Shown here: positions 34,880 to 48,118 of the stretch, piece after piece
How positions within the stretch are numbered: the stretch's first letter is position 1
Layout: every line of letters begins with the position of its first letter
Assembly: GCA_019009955.1 (NCBI GenBank)
Contig: CM032229.1
Coordinates: forward strand, 196,503,637 to 196,567,636
Origin: Riptortus pedestris
Lineage: Eukaryota > Arthropoda > Insecta > Hemiptera > Alydidae
Reading direction: 5' to 3'
Length of the DNA: 64,000 bases
Notes under the pieces: model-generated
What the model saw: the letters and a program-made list of their open reading frames with translations, nothing else
Databases searched by the model: none
Told to the model about the DNA's origin: nothing
Position numbers and translations under genes: made by a program

Positions 34880-36690
34880 TAGTTTTGAACGGACATCATT
34901 TTCGTCATATCCTGGGTAGGATTGATGGACATATGAAGAAATGTTTCGAAAATCGCGTCATGAGTACGACCTTAATAGCTGATTTCCCATAAGGGAAATC
35001 TGCTAATACTCTTTCATAAGTCTCAATTGTAAACTGTGTATCCATATTGGTTTTCAGTAAAGTATATCATAATACATTAACGGAGCAGAACTAATAAATA
35101 CCAGAAATACCTGGGTGCACCTCCCCAGAGTTCATCCTAGTAAATTATTTATTTATGATAGTTATAGAAATTCACATTCGTGAGAATAACACTACATTGC
35201 TATAAGCCTCAATTATGATGTAAACATAGACCAATATGAGGTCGGCAGGGAAGCGGCAGAACTGATAGGACAAAGGAAGTAGCTCGACACCTCCCTATGC
35301 TCAGTGCTGCCAGCTGCAATGCATTCAGGATATCAATCCTGTAATACATTAAATTCTATTATCAAGTCAGATTACATTATCTTCACAATTCTAAAACTGT
35401 TTCAAATATTTTTCACGTTTTAATTAAATAATGTATTAAATGCACTTAGAGAAAACCGGCGTTTCTCATGAATTAATGTTTGGTATAAGAGAAGGGGGGG
35501 GGGAGGCAGTAAACTTTATTCGGTGCAAACTGTTACTGGCATTAAAAAATAACATTGTTTTGAATTATTAAGGATAAAATTTTAACATGGATTTGATTTA
35601 ACCTATCCAGGTGAGGTACCTGGTAGTTCATATTATAATGAATTGTTGAGCATATAAATATTTCTACACGCATTACTTGCTCCATACTTTATTTTACAAA
35701 AAAAATCTATAAAACAAAACTTACTCTAAAGAAAAAAGTAAACCGTTTTTGTTATGTGCACGATTGCCGAAAAACAAATAGAAGATGAAATATCGCGAAT
35801 TTTTATTTCAGGCCTTATAAACCCTACTCCCATTGTAATCTAAAAATTTTAATGTAGCTTATAATCTTGGGAGAATTAATGCTAATTCACATACGGAGTT
35901 TTGTTAAGTTCGGTACAATCGTTAGTGCCCAATAAAATAGTTGGCTCCCGCTTTAGTTCTTAGTGTATATCTCGTTTATTCTTTGTTATAAAACAAAAGT
36001 GAATATAATAAAAGTTACTCTAAATAACAAAATAAACAACTTTTGTTATGTTCATATTTGCCAAGAAACCAATACGAAACGAAATATCGCAATTTTTAAT
36101 TTCTGGCATCCCTCATAACCCCCACTCTTGCCCGTCCCTAGAAATGTTGGTATGGCTTGTTATAATGAAAGCGTTAGTGCTATTACATATGCCGAGTTTT
36201 ATTTATTTCGGTTGGATCTTTTGTCCCAAATAACATTGTTCACTTCCGCTATAGGTTTTAGCGTATATCTCGTTTATAATTCGGTATACGAAAAAAGTGT
36301 ATATAACAAAAGTTACTCTAAATAACAAAATAAACGACTTTTGTTATGTTGATATTTGCCGAAAAACTAATAGGAAACTAAATATCGCTATTTTTAATTT
36401 TTGGCTTCCCTTATAACCCCCACTCCTGTTCGTCTCAGAGAATTTTAATATAGCCTAAAGTCTAAGTTGGGTTAGTAGTAATATACATACCAAGTTTCAT
36501 AAAATTCGGTTTAGCCGTTTATGCGTGAAAAGGTAACAAACAAACAAACAAATAAACAAACAAACAAACAGACACCAAAGAAACAAAATGCAGTTATGGT
36601 GTCTATGACATGTGAAACGAAAAGTTATCGTGAAATTTCGGGAAAAAAATCAATGTACAGACAGAGGTTACAATTTTATATATATATAGA
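34880..36690 (-). mobile_element. Family H copy (D-type) lacking its 3' end, capped by a family C fragment
   Basis: Family C end sequence (34,880-35,006; gttttgaacggacatcattt to aaatctgctaa) joins D-block sequence at tactctttcataagtctc. The D block and modules run to TC at 36,689-36,690. About 1.1 kb of this is near-identical to 46,629-47,764. Confidence 0.82.
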
Positions 36691-36696
36691 TATCTA

Positions 36697-38839
36697 TCTA
36701 TATATATATAAAATTGTAACCTCTGTCTGTACATTGATTTTTTTCGCGAAATTTCACGATAACTTTTCGTTTCACATGTCATAGACACCTTAACTGCATT
36801 TTGTTTCATTGGTGTCTGTTTGTTTGTTTGTTTGTTTGTTTGTTTGTTTATTTGTTTGTTTGTTTGTTACCTTTTCACGCATAAACGGCTGAACCGAATT
36901 TTATGAAACTTGGTAAGTATATTACTACTAACCCAACTTAGACTTTAGGCTATATTAATATCCTCTGAGACGAACAGGAGTGGGGGTTATAAGGGAAGCC
37001 TGAAATTAAAAATAGTGATATTTCGATTCCTATTGGTTTTTCATCAATTATGCACATAACAAAAGTTGTTTATTTTGTTATTTAGAGTAACTTTTGTTAT
37101 ATACCTTTTTTTCGTATATCGAATTATAAACGAGATATACGCAAAAACCTATAACGAATGTGAACAATTTTTTTTGAGACGAAAGACCCTACTGAAATGA
37201 ATAAAACTCGGTATGTGCATTAGTACTAACGCTTTTATTATAATAAGCCATACTAACATTTCTAGGGACGGGCAGGAGTGGGGGTTGTAAGGGAGGCCTG
37301 AATTTAAAATAACGGTATTTCGTTTTCTATTCGTTTTTCGGCAAATATGAACCTAACAAAAGTTATTTATTTTGTTATTTAGAGTAACTTTTGTGATATT
37401 AATTTTTGACTTTTAACGAAGTATAAACGAGATATATACTATAAACTAAAGCGGGAGTCAACTATTTTATTGGGCGCTAACGATTGAACCGAACTTAACA
37501 AAACTCGGTATGTCAATTAGCATTAATTCTCCCATGATTATAAGCTATATTAAAATTTTTAGGTTCGAACGGGAGTGGGAGTTATAAGGGAGGCCTGAAG
37601 TAAAAATTCACGATATTTCATTTTCTATTTGTTTTTCGGCAAAGGTGCACATAACAAAAGTTGTTTACTTTGTTATTTAGAGCAACTTTTGTTTCTTTCA
37701 CTTATGTCGTAAAATGAAGTAAATACGGGATATAAGCTAAATCTATAGCGGGAGTCGACGATTTTATTAGTACTTATTTAAGTGTTTTTAATATAGGCAT
37801 ATTATGACAAATGATGTTATGATTTAGCCTTATCTATTTCGATTATTTAGTACTAAGTATGATTCGGATTAGTGAGATTATAAATCCCCCTCACCCTTCG
37901 CCTCATTTATTTATTTTCCCTAGGAAATAACTTTGTTATTTATTTCCAATAGAAATTTAAACTATAAGAGCATTTCCATTATTTAATTTGTATAATGTAT
38001 TATTTAAAAAAAAAATCGTGCTGAATTTCCTCAAGGAGTGATAGGGGAAGTAGTAGGGAATCAAACTCTTTGATTTTGGTTATATACTATCTTATTTCCG
38101 ATATCTTCATGTTATTGAAACAAATATGTACTATCATAACAATTAAACGTTAATGTCATTATGACAAAAGACAAAATGCTCTTAAACTCGATATGATTGT
38201 TTAAAGTATTACTTAGGTTGCAGGGACGGCTACGATCTCTTCCCCTCGACTAGCTTTTTGAATATAATTGAAATTATTTTTAGGGTAACACTATTATTTA
38301 ATTCCATAAGGTAGATAAATTATTACAATAATATTTTGAATTAATAATTTAAGGAGAAGAGTGTTGATAGCTCTAATGCGAGAGCGGAAATAGACGGAGG
38401 CTAATAGAGTTAATTGAGTTTACTAATTTCCTTTGAAATGCTGGGCATTACGGGAAGTGATTACCACTAAGATCTACTATTATGAATATAACCTTACGTG
38501 CTAATCTATGCTTAAACTATATGTGCTCGGATTGGTTTTTGACAGGAAATAAGTTTCATTATAGACGATATTTAATTGTAATAAATACTATCCATGATTA
38601 TGGTTTGAAGTATTCAAAAAGGTGAGTTAAAAAGTGGCAAGGGATAGATTAGGAACACATTTTTATTTATTCTTCAAATATAAAATTTCTCATTTATAAG
38701 TCGCCTGCCTGACCCTCACAGCAAAACATTGCGCGCCAACGGGAAGTGTAGTTGTAAACATTGAAGCCTTGCCCCAAAAAAATACTATCATCATTCAGCC
38801 TTAAATGATTTCCCGAGCGAAGCCGGGTATCTTAGCTAG
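36697..38839 (+). mobile_element. Complete family H copy, 2,143 bp (B-type tail)
   Basis: TC at 36,697-36,698 followed by tatatatatataaaattg; modules; B tail; gagcgaagccgggtatctta and CTAG at 38,836-38,839. It faces the preceding minus copy across the short junction tatctatctata. Much of it is nearly the same as 59,574-61,677. Confidence 0.93.
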
Positions 38840-38857
38840 TATATATATATATATATA

Positions 38858-39635
38858 TTCGACTCTCGCTAACACGAACCTCGATAACACGAAATCCTCG
38901 ATATCACGAATTATTTTTAATCCCCTTGGAAACTAACGAATTTTCCGGATTCCTTAACCAACGATGAAGACGCTCCTTCTGACGAAGATCAAGAGGATGA
39001 AGAACCAGCAGACGTCACATCTAAAGAAGCCAAAGCTGCAGCACGTACTCTACGTATGTTTTTAGAAAAAAAAACAATGATGTACCAGACAGTGTGTTTT
39101 CTTCAATTGTTTCAATCGAGAATATGATTGACAAACGTGTTGCTAACAGTCATAAACTGAAGAAGATAACAGACTATTTCAACTACTATTGGGATTACAG
39201 TAATATGGTCGGTACTGTTCACTCTGTTTTACACGATATTTATTATGTTTACTGTATGTATTTTTTATTATACTGTACCAAGTTAAATGTTTAATTTTAA
39301 AGCTGTAAGGGATACAGCAAAGTTTTTTTTTTTTATTTTAATCTACATTATGACTGATAGTGTTTTTCAGTTTTAAGCAAAGGAAGATTAAGGACTTATT
39401 AATCAGTGGAATTAATATTATATTTTCTGTTTTCTGTGTTTTACCGTTTTTTTTTTTAAATTATGTAGATTTGTAGAAGATGTAGGGAATAAATCACAGC
39501 ACATTTTTTTTACCTCTGTAACACGAATTTTCATTTAGTTCACCTCTATAACTCGAACTATGCCTAAGACGAACTATACATAACACGAACAAAAATGGCA
39601 GTCCCGTGGAATTTCGTGATAACGAGAGTCGACTG
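38858..39635 (+). mobile_element. Tigger/pogo-like element, internally deleted
   Basis: The left end ttcgactctcgctaacacga and the reverse complement of the right end (cagtcgactctcgttatcac) are matching TIRs of the Tigger/pogo type; TA follows the right end inside (AT)n. Further gctaacacgaa-type motifs repeat inside both ends (cgataacacgaa, cgatatcacgaa; ctctgtaacacgaa, ctctataactcgaa). Between them lies only the C-terminal part of a transposase frame. Confidence 0.88.
38944..39180 (+). pseudogene. Tigger-like transposase C-terminal remnant
   Basis: Codons read DEDQEDEEPADVTSKEAKAA then ARTLRMFLE and, after a small frame shift in the A-run near 39,070, DVPDSVFSSIVSIENMIDKR. This acidic stretch followed by a helical C-terminal region is usual for Tigger/jerky-type transposases. 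The HTH and DDE domains are missing. After about 39,190 the frame is not protein-like. Confidence 0.7.
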
Positions 39636-39683
<48 letters not shown>

Positions 39684-39689
39684 TATATA

Positions 39690-41268
39690 TCTATATATAT
39701 ATAAAATTGTAACCTCTGTCTGTACATTGATTTTTTTCGCGAAATTTCACGATAACTTTTCGTTTCACATGCCATAGACACCATAACTGCATTTTGTTTC
39801 TTTGGTGTCTGTTTGTTTGTTTGTTTGTTTGTTTGTTTATTTGTTTGTTTGTTTGTTACCTTTTCACGCATAAACGGCTGAACCGAATTTTATGAAACTT
39901 GGTATGTGTATTACTACTAACCCAACTTAGACTTTAGGCTATATTAATATTCTCTGAGACGAACAGGAGTGGGAGTTATAAGGGAGGCCTGAAATTTAAA
40001 ATAGCGATATTTCGTTTCCTATTGGTTTCTTGGCAAATATGCATATAACAAAAGTTGTTTATTTTGTTATTTAGAGTAACTTTTGTTATGTACACTTTTT
40101 TCGTATACCGAACTATAAAGGTGTTATACGCTAAACATTATAGAGGGAGTCAACAATTTTATTTAGGACAAACGACCCAACCGAATTAAATAAAATTCCT
40201 TATGTGAATTAATACTAACTCCTTCATGATAATAAGCTGTACCATTATTTCTAGAGACGAGCAGGAGTGGGGGTTGTAGGGGAAGCCTGAAATTAAAAAT
40301 AGCAATATTTCGTTTCCTATAGAATTTTAGGCAATTATGCACATAACAAAAGTTGTTTATTTCATTGTTTAGAGTAACTTTTGTTATATACACTTTTTTT
40401 GTATACCGAATTATAAACGAGATATACGCTGAAACCTATAGCGGAAGTGAACAATTTTATTTGGGACAAAAGACTCAACCGAAGTAAATAAAACTCGGTA
40501 TATGTATTAGCACTAACGCTTTCATTATAACAAGCCGTACCAACATTTCTAGGGACGGGCAGGAGTGGGGGTTATAAGGGAAGCCAGAAATTAAAAATAG
40601 TGATATTTCATTTCCTATTGGGGTTTCGGCAAATATGAACATAACAAAAGTTGTTTATTTTGTTATTTAGAGTAACTTTTGTTATATACACTATCGTCGT
40701 ATACCGAAGTATAAAGGTGTTATAAGCTTAAAATTATGGCGGGAGTTAACAATTTTATTTGGCACAAAAGACTCAACCGAACTAAACCAAACTCGGTATG
40801 TGAATTAGTACTAACGCCTTCCTTATAATAAGCCATACTAACATTTTTAGTGACGGGCAGGAGTGGGGGTTATAAGGGAGGCCTGAAATTAATAATAGTG
40901 ATTTCCTATTGGCGTTTCACCAAATATGCACATAAAAAAGTTGTTTATTTTGTTATTTAGAGAAATTTCCTCAACAATCCTTTTCAATATGAACTACCAG
41001 GGACCTCACCTGAAAAAATTAATTCAAATGTATGTCAATATTTTCTCCTTAATAATTCAAATCTATACATAATACACAGGAAACGGGAAATATGACAATA
41101 TGGAGGACAGTGAAGTCTTACATAAAAAAACAAATCCACAGAAACGACGGGTGTTAACCCTAAACACTGGGACGGGTAAATGTCGTGAAAAGTAAAGCCT
41201 TGCCAAAAATATACCATCACCATTCAGCCTCAAGTGAATTCCCGAGCGAAGCCGGGTATCTGAGCTAG
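39690..41268 (+). mobile_element. Complete family H copy, 1,579 bp (A-type tail)
   Basis: TC at 39,690-39,691, four modules (gggcaggagtgggggttata-type blocks near 39,964, 40,259, 40,556, 40,857, spaced about 297 bp), a short A tail, agcgaagccgggtatctgag and CTAG at 41,265-41,268. Confidence 0.93.
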
Positions 41269-43861
41269 TATATATATAAAATTGTAACCTCTGTCTGTAC
41301 ATTGATTTTTTTCGCGAAATTTCACGATAACTTTTCGTTTCACATGTCATAGACACCATATCTGCATTTTGTTTCTTTCGTGTATGTTTGTTTGTTTGTT
41401 TGTTTGTTTGTTTGTTTGTTTGTTTGTTTGTTTGTTTGTTTGTTTGTTTGTTTGTTTGTTTGTTTGTTTGTTTGTTACCTTTTCACGCATAAACGGCTGA
41501 ACCGAATTTTATGAAATTTGGTATGTATACTACTACTACCCCAACTTAGACTTTAGGCTATATTAATTTTCTCTGAGACGAACAGGAGTGGGGGTTATAA
41601 GGGAAGCCTGAAATTAAAAATAGCGATATTTCGTTTTCTATTGGTTTTTCGGCAAATATGTACATAATAAAAGTTGTTTATTTTGTTATTTAGAGTAACT
41701 TTTGTTATATACACTTTTGTCGTATACCGAAGTTTAAATTGCGTTATACGCTAAACATTATAGCGGGAGTCAACAATATTATTTGCCAAAAAAGACTCAA
41801 TCGAACTAAATAAAACTCGGTATGTGTATTAGCAGTGAGGCCTTCATTATAATAAGCCCTACCAACATTTCTATGGACGGGCAGGAGTAGGGGTTATAAG
41901 GGAAGCCTGAAATTAAAAATAGTGATATTTCGTTTCCTATTGGTTTTTCCGCAAATATGAACATTACAAAAGTGGTTTATTTTGTTATTTAGAGTTACTT
42001 TTGTCATATATACTTTTTTTGTATACCGTTTAATAAACGAGATATACGCTAAAACCTATAGCGGAAGTGAACAATTTTATTTGGGACAAAATACCCAACC
42101 GAAGTAAATAAAACTCGGTATGTCTATTAGCACTAACGCTTTCATTATTACAAGTCATACCCACATTTCTAGGGACGGGCAGGAGTGGGGGTTATAAGGG
42201 AAGCTAGAAAGTAAAAATAGCGATATTTCTTTTCCTATTCGTTTTCGGGAAATATGAAAATAACAAAACTTGTATATTTTTGTTATTTAGAGTAACTTTT
42301 ATTTTATACACTTTTTTCGTTATACCAAATTATAAACGAGATATACGCTTAAAACCTATAGCGTAATTGAACAATTTATTTGGCGCGAAAGACTCAACGG
42401 AACTAAATGAAACTCGGTATGTGTATTAGCACTAACACCTTCCTTATAATGAGCCATACCAACATTTCTGGGGACGGGCAGGAGTGGGGGTTTTAAGAGA
42501 GGCCTGAATTTAAAAATAGCTGTATTTCGTTTTCAATTGGGGTTTCTTTTATGCACATGACAAAAGTAGTTTATTTTTCTATTTAAAGTAACTTTTGTTA
42601 TATTCACTTTTGTCGTATAGAAAAGTATAAACGAAATATTCACTAAAATCTAAAGCGAGAGCCAACAATTTTGTTGGGCACTAACGAATGAAGCGAACTT
42701 AGCAAAACTCGGTGTGTGAATTAGCATTAATTCTTCCATGATTATAAGCTATATTAAAAATTTTAGGTTCAGAGGGGAATGGATTATAAGAGTGGCTGAA
42801 ATAAAAAACTCGCTTTTTTTATTTTCTATTTGTTTTTCGGCAAACATGCACATAACAAAAGTTGTTTATTTTGTTATTTAGAGTAACTTTTGTGTACATT
42901 CACTTTTGTCGTAAAATGAAATAAACACGGGATATACGCTAAACGGGAGTCAATAATTATATTAGTACTTATTTAATGGTTTTTAATAAATGAATATTAT
43001 GACAAATGATGTTATGTTTTCATCTTATATGATAGTTCAAAGTATGATTCGGATTAGTGAGGTTATAAATTTTCGTCGCCCCCTCCTTATTTATTTATTT
43101 TACCTAGAAATTAACTTTGTAATTTATTTCCAATAGAAATATGAACTATAAGAGCATTTCCATTATTTAATTTGTATAATGTAACTTGATGTTATTGAAA
43201 CAAATATGTGCTATCAAAATAATTAAACGTTAAGGGTAATGTCATTATGACAAAAAACAATATGCGTTTAAACTCGATATGATATGATATTTTCAGGGTA
43301 CCACTATTATTTAGTTCCATCCGGTAGATAAATTATTAAAATAATGTTTTGTTTCAATAATTTAAGTAGAAGAATTTTGAGAAGTCTCATGCGGGAACGG
43401 AAGATGAATGGAGCCTTACTAGATAATTGAGTTTACTAATTTCCCGTCTGGCATTACTGAAAGTAGTTTCCAGTGTGATTCGCTATTACAAATATAATCT
43501 TACGTTCAAAAACTTTGCCTTATATTATATGCGCTCGGATTGGCTTTTGAAAGGAAATATGTTCATTATAGATGATATTTAATTGTAATAAATGCTACCC
43601 ATGATTATGGTTTGAATTATTGAAAAAAAGGTGAGTCAAAAAGTGTAGAGGGATAAATTAGGAACACATTTTCATTTATTCTTCAAAACTAAAATTTCTA
43701 TTATATCAATCCTCTGAAATTACACTTCAGGGTTGGCTATTTCGGAAAACCATTACGTCTTGGATGGAAATGTAATTGTACACATTGAAGTCTTGCTATC
43801 AAAATACCATCTTTAGTAAGTCAACAATGATTTCCCGGGCATCGCCAGGTACCTTAGCTAC
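41269..43861 (+). mobile_element. Family H copy (B-type tail), ~2.6 kb, five modules
   Basis: Head-to-tail with the preceding copy. It has module landmarks near 41,584, 41,879, 42,178, 42,478 and 42,775, a B tail, and a 3' end cgggcatcgccaggtacctt then agCTAc: the last base of CTAG is changed and the hairpin has a mismatch. Confidence 0.88.
41383..41476. repeat. (GTTT)n microsatellite expansion
   Basis: About 23 GTTT units in the 5' region, where other copies carry 3-9. The tract is part of every family H 5' region (CAAA on the other strand). Confidence 0.95.
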
Positions 43862-43890
43862 TCTATCTATCTATCTATATATATATAAAA

Positions 43891-45558
43891 CTAGCTCAGA
43901 TACCCGGCTTCGCCCGGGAATTCATTTGAGGCTGAACGGTGATGGTATATTTTTGGCAAGGCTTTACATTGCACAATATTTTGACATTTACCCGTCCCAG
44001 TGTTTAGGGTTAAAACCCGTCATTTCTGTGGATTTGATAATAATAAAATTTGTAAATTCAGGCCTCCCTTACAACCTCCACTCCTGCCCGTCCCTAGAAA
44101 TGTTGGTATGGCTTGTTATAAGGAAGGCCTTAGTGCTAATGCACATACTGAGTGTTTTATTTAGTTCGGTTGAGTCTCTTGGGCCAAATATATTTGTTGA
44201 CTCCCGATGTAATATTTAGCGTATGTCGCCTTTATACTTCGGTATACGACGATAGTGTATATAACAAAAGTTTCTCTAAATAACAAAATAAACAACTTTT
44301 GTTATGTGCATATTTGCCGAAACCCCAATAGGAAATCCTTATTATTAATTTCAGGCCTCTCTTATAACTCCCACTCCTGCCCGTCCCTAGAAATGTTAGT
44401 ATGGCTTATTATAAGGAAGGCGTTAGTGCTATTACACATACTGAGTGTTTTATTTAGTTCGGTTGAATCTTTTGTGCCAAATAAAATTGTTGTCTCCCGC
44501 TATAATTTTTAGCGTATAACGCATTTATACTTCGGTATACGATGATAGTGTATATAAAAAAAAAGTTCTCTAAATAACAAAATAAACAACTTTTGTTATG
44601 TGCATATTTGCCGAAAATGCAATAGGAAACGAAATACTCGTATCACTATTATTAATTTCAGGCCTTCCTTATAACCCCCACCCCTGCCCGTCTCTGGAAA
44701 TGTTAGCTTAGCTTATTATAATGAAGGCGTTAGTACTAATTCACATACCGAGTTTGGTTTAATTCGGTTGAGTCTTTAGTGCCAAATAAAATTGTGGACT
44801 CCCGCTTTAGTTTATAGCGTATAACTCATTTATGCTTCCGTATACGGCAAAAGTGCATATATCAAAAGTTACTCTAAATAACAAAATAAACAACTTTTGC
44901 TATGTGCATATTTGCTAAAAAAGCAATAGAAAACGAAATATCACTATTTTTAATTTCAGGCCTCCCTTATAACCCCCACTCCTGCCCGTCCCTAGAAATG
45001 TTAGTATGGCTTATTATTAGGAAATCGTTAGTATTAATTCACATAGCGAGTTTGGTTTAGTTCGGTTGAGTCTATTGTGCCAAATAAAATTGTGTACTCC
45101 CGCTATAGTTTTTAGCGTATAACTCATTTATACTTCCGTATATGGCAAAAGTGCATATAACAAAAGTTACTCTAAATTACAAAATAAACAACATTTGTTA
45201 TGTCCATATTTGCTGAAAAAGCAATAGGAAACGAAATATCGCTATTTTTAATTTCAGGCCTCCCTTATAACCCCCACTCCTGTTCATCATAGAGAATATT
45301 AATATAGCCTAAAGTCTAAGTTGGGCTAGTAGTAATATACATACCAAGTTTCATAAAATTCGGTTCAGCCGTTTATGCGTGAAAAGGTAACAAACAAACA
45401 AACAAATAAACAAACAAACAAACAAACAGACACGAAAGAAACAAAATGCAGTTATGGTGTCTATGACATGTGAAACGAAAAGTTATCGTGAAATTTCGCG
45501 AAAAAAATCAATGTACAGACAGAGGTTACAATTTTATATATATATATATATATATATA
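43891..45558 (-). mobile_element. Family H copy (A-type end, shortened tail)
   Basis: CTAG at 43,891, hairpin cccggcttcgcccggg, only ~160 bp of A tail before modules start at about 44,055, five modules, then the 5' region into (AT)n. Confidence 0.88.
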
Positions 45559-46628
45559 CTAGCTCAGATACCCGGCTTCGCTCGGGAATTCATTTGAGGT
45601 TGGATGGTGATGGTATTTTTTTGGCAAGGCTTTACTTTGCACAATATTTTGACTTTTACCCGTCCCAGCGTTTAGGGCTAATGCCCGTCGTTTCTGTAGA
45701 TTTGTTAATAATAAAATTTGTAAATTCAGACCTCCCTTATAACCCCCACTCCTGCCCGTCCCTAGAAATGTTAGTATGGCTTATTATAAGGGAATCGTTA
45801 GTATTAATTCACATAGTGAGTTTCGTTTAGTTCGGTTGAGTCTTTTGTGCCAAATACAATTGTGGACTCCCGCTATAGTTTTTAGCGTATAACTCATTTA
45901 TACTTTCGTATACGGCAAAAGTGTATTTAACAAAAGTTACTCTAAATAACAAAATAAACAACTTTTGTTATGTACATATTTGCTGAAAAAGCAATAGGCA
46001 ACTAAATATCGCTATTTTTAATTTCTGGCCTCCCTTATAACCCCCACTCCTGCCCGTCCCTAGAAATGTTAGTATGGCTTATTATAAGGACATCGTTAGT
46101 ATTAATTCACATAGCAAGTTTGGTTTAGTTCGGTTGAGTCTTTTGTGCCAAATAAAATTGTGGACTCCCGCTATAGTTTTTAGCGTATAACTCATTTATA
46201 CTTCCGTGTATGGCAAAAGTACATATAACAAAAGTTACTCTAAATTACAAAATAAATAACGTTTGTTATGTGCATAGCTGCTGAAAAATCAATAGGAAAC
46301 GAAATATCGCTATTTTTAATTTCAGGCCTCCCTTATAACCCCCACTCCTGTTCGTCTTAGAGAATATTAATATAGCCTAAAGTCTAAGTTGGGCTAGTAG
46401 TAATATACATACAAAGTTTCATAAAATTCGGTTCAGCCGTTTATGCGTGAAAAGGTAACAAACAAACAAACAAATAAACAAACAAACAAACAAACAAACA
46501 AACAAACAGACACCAAAGAAACAAAATGCAGTTATGGTGTCTATGACATGTGAAACAAAAAGTTATCGTGAAATTTCGCGAAAAAAATCAATGTACAGAC
46601 AGAGGTTACAATTTTATATATATATAGA
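45559..46628 (-). mobile_element. Complete family H copy, 1,070 bp
   Basis: CTAG at 45,559, the same shortened A tail as the preceding copy, two to three modules, and TC at 46,627-46,628. Confidence 0.9.
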
Positions 46629-48117
46629 TAGTTTTGAACGGACATCATTTTCGTCATATCCTGGGTAGGATTGATGGACATATGAAGAAATGTTTCGAAA
46701 ATCGCGTCATGAGTACGACCTTAATAGCTGATTTCCCATAAGGGAAATCTGCTAATACTCTTTCATAAGTCTCAATTGTAAACTGTGTATCCATATTGGT
46801 TTTCAGTAAAGTATATCATAATACATTAACGGAGCAGAACTAATAAATACCAGAAATACCTGGGTGCACCTCCCCAGAGTTCATCCTAGTAAATTATTTA
46901 TTTATGATAGTTATAGAAATTCACATTCGTGAGAATAACACTACATTGCTATAAGCCTCAATTATGATGTAAACATAGACCAATATGAGGTCGGCAGGGA
47001 AGCGGCAGAACTGATAGGACAAAGGAAGTAGCTCGACACCTCCCTATGCTCAGTGCTGCCAGCTGCAATGCATTCAGGATATCAATCCTGTAATACATTA
47101 AATTCTATTATCAAGTCAGATTACATTATCTTCACAATTCTAAAACTGTTTCAAATATTTTTCACGTTTTAATTAAATAATGTATTAAATGCACTTAGAG
47201 AAAACCGGCGTTTCTCATGAATTAATGTTTGGTATAAGAGAAGGGGGGGGGAGGCAGTAAACTTTATTCGGTGCAAACTGTTACTGGCATTAAAAAATAA
47301 CATTGTTTTGAATTATTAAGGATAAAATTTTAACATGGATTTGATTTAACCTATCCAGGTGAGGTACCTGGTAGTTCATATTATAATGAATTGTTGAGCA
47401 TATAAATATTTCTACACGCATTACTTGCTCCATACTTTATTTTACAAAAAAAATCTATAAAACAAAACTTACTCTAAAGAAAAAAGTAAACCGTTTTTGT
47501 TATGTGCACGATTGCCGAAAAACAAATAGAAGATGAAATATCGCGAATTTTTATTTCAGGCCTTATAAACCCTACTCCCATTGTAATCTAAAAATTTTAA
47601 TGTAGCTTATAATCTTGGGAGAATTAATGCTAATTCACATACGGAGTTTTGTTAAGTTCGGTACAATCGTTAGTGCCCAATAAAATAGTTGGCTCCCGCT
47701 TTAGTTCTTAGTGTATATCTCGTTTATTCTTTGTTATAAAACAAAAGTGAATATAATAAAAGTTACTTTAAATAAAAAAATAAACTACTTTTTTGTGATG
47801 TGCATATCTGCAGAAAAACGAATAGAAAACGAAATACCGCTATTTTTAATTTCAGGCCTCCCTTATAACCCCCACTCCTGTTCATCGCAGAGAATATTTA
47901 CATAGCCTAAAGTCTAAGTTGGGCAGTTGTAATATTCATACTATGTTTCATATTCAAATTCGGTTCAGCCGTTTATGCGTGAAAAGGTAACAAACAAACA
48001 AACAGAATAGAAAGAAACAAAATGCAGATATGGTGTCTATGACATGTGAAACGAAAAGTTATCGTGAAATTTCGCGAAAAAAATCAATGTACAGACAGGT
48101 TACAATTTTATATATAT
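46629..48117 (-). mobile_element. Family H copy (D-type) capped by a family C fragment
   Basis: Same arrangement as 34,880-36,690: C end at 46,629-46,755, D block, modules, 5' region. The two copies agree almost base for base until about 47,764, then diverge into different modules. Confidence 0.85.
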
Positions 48118-48118
48118 A

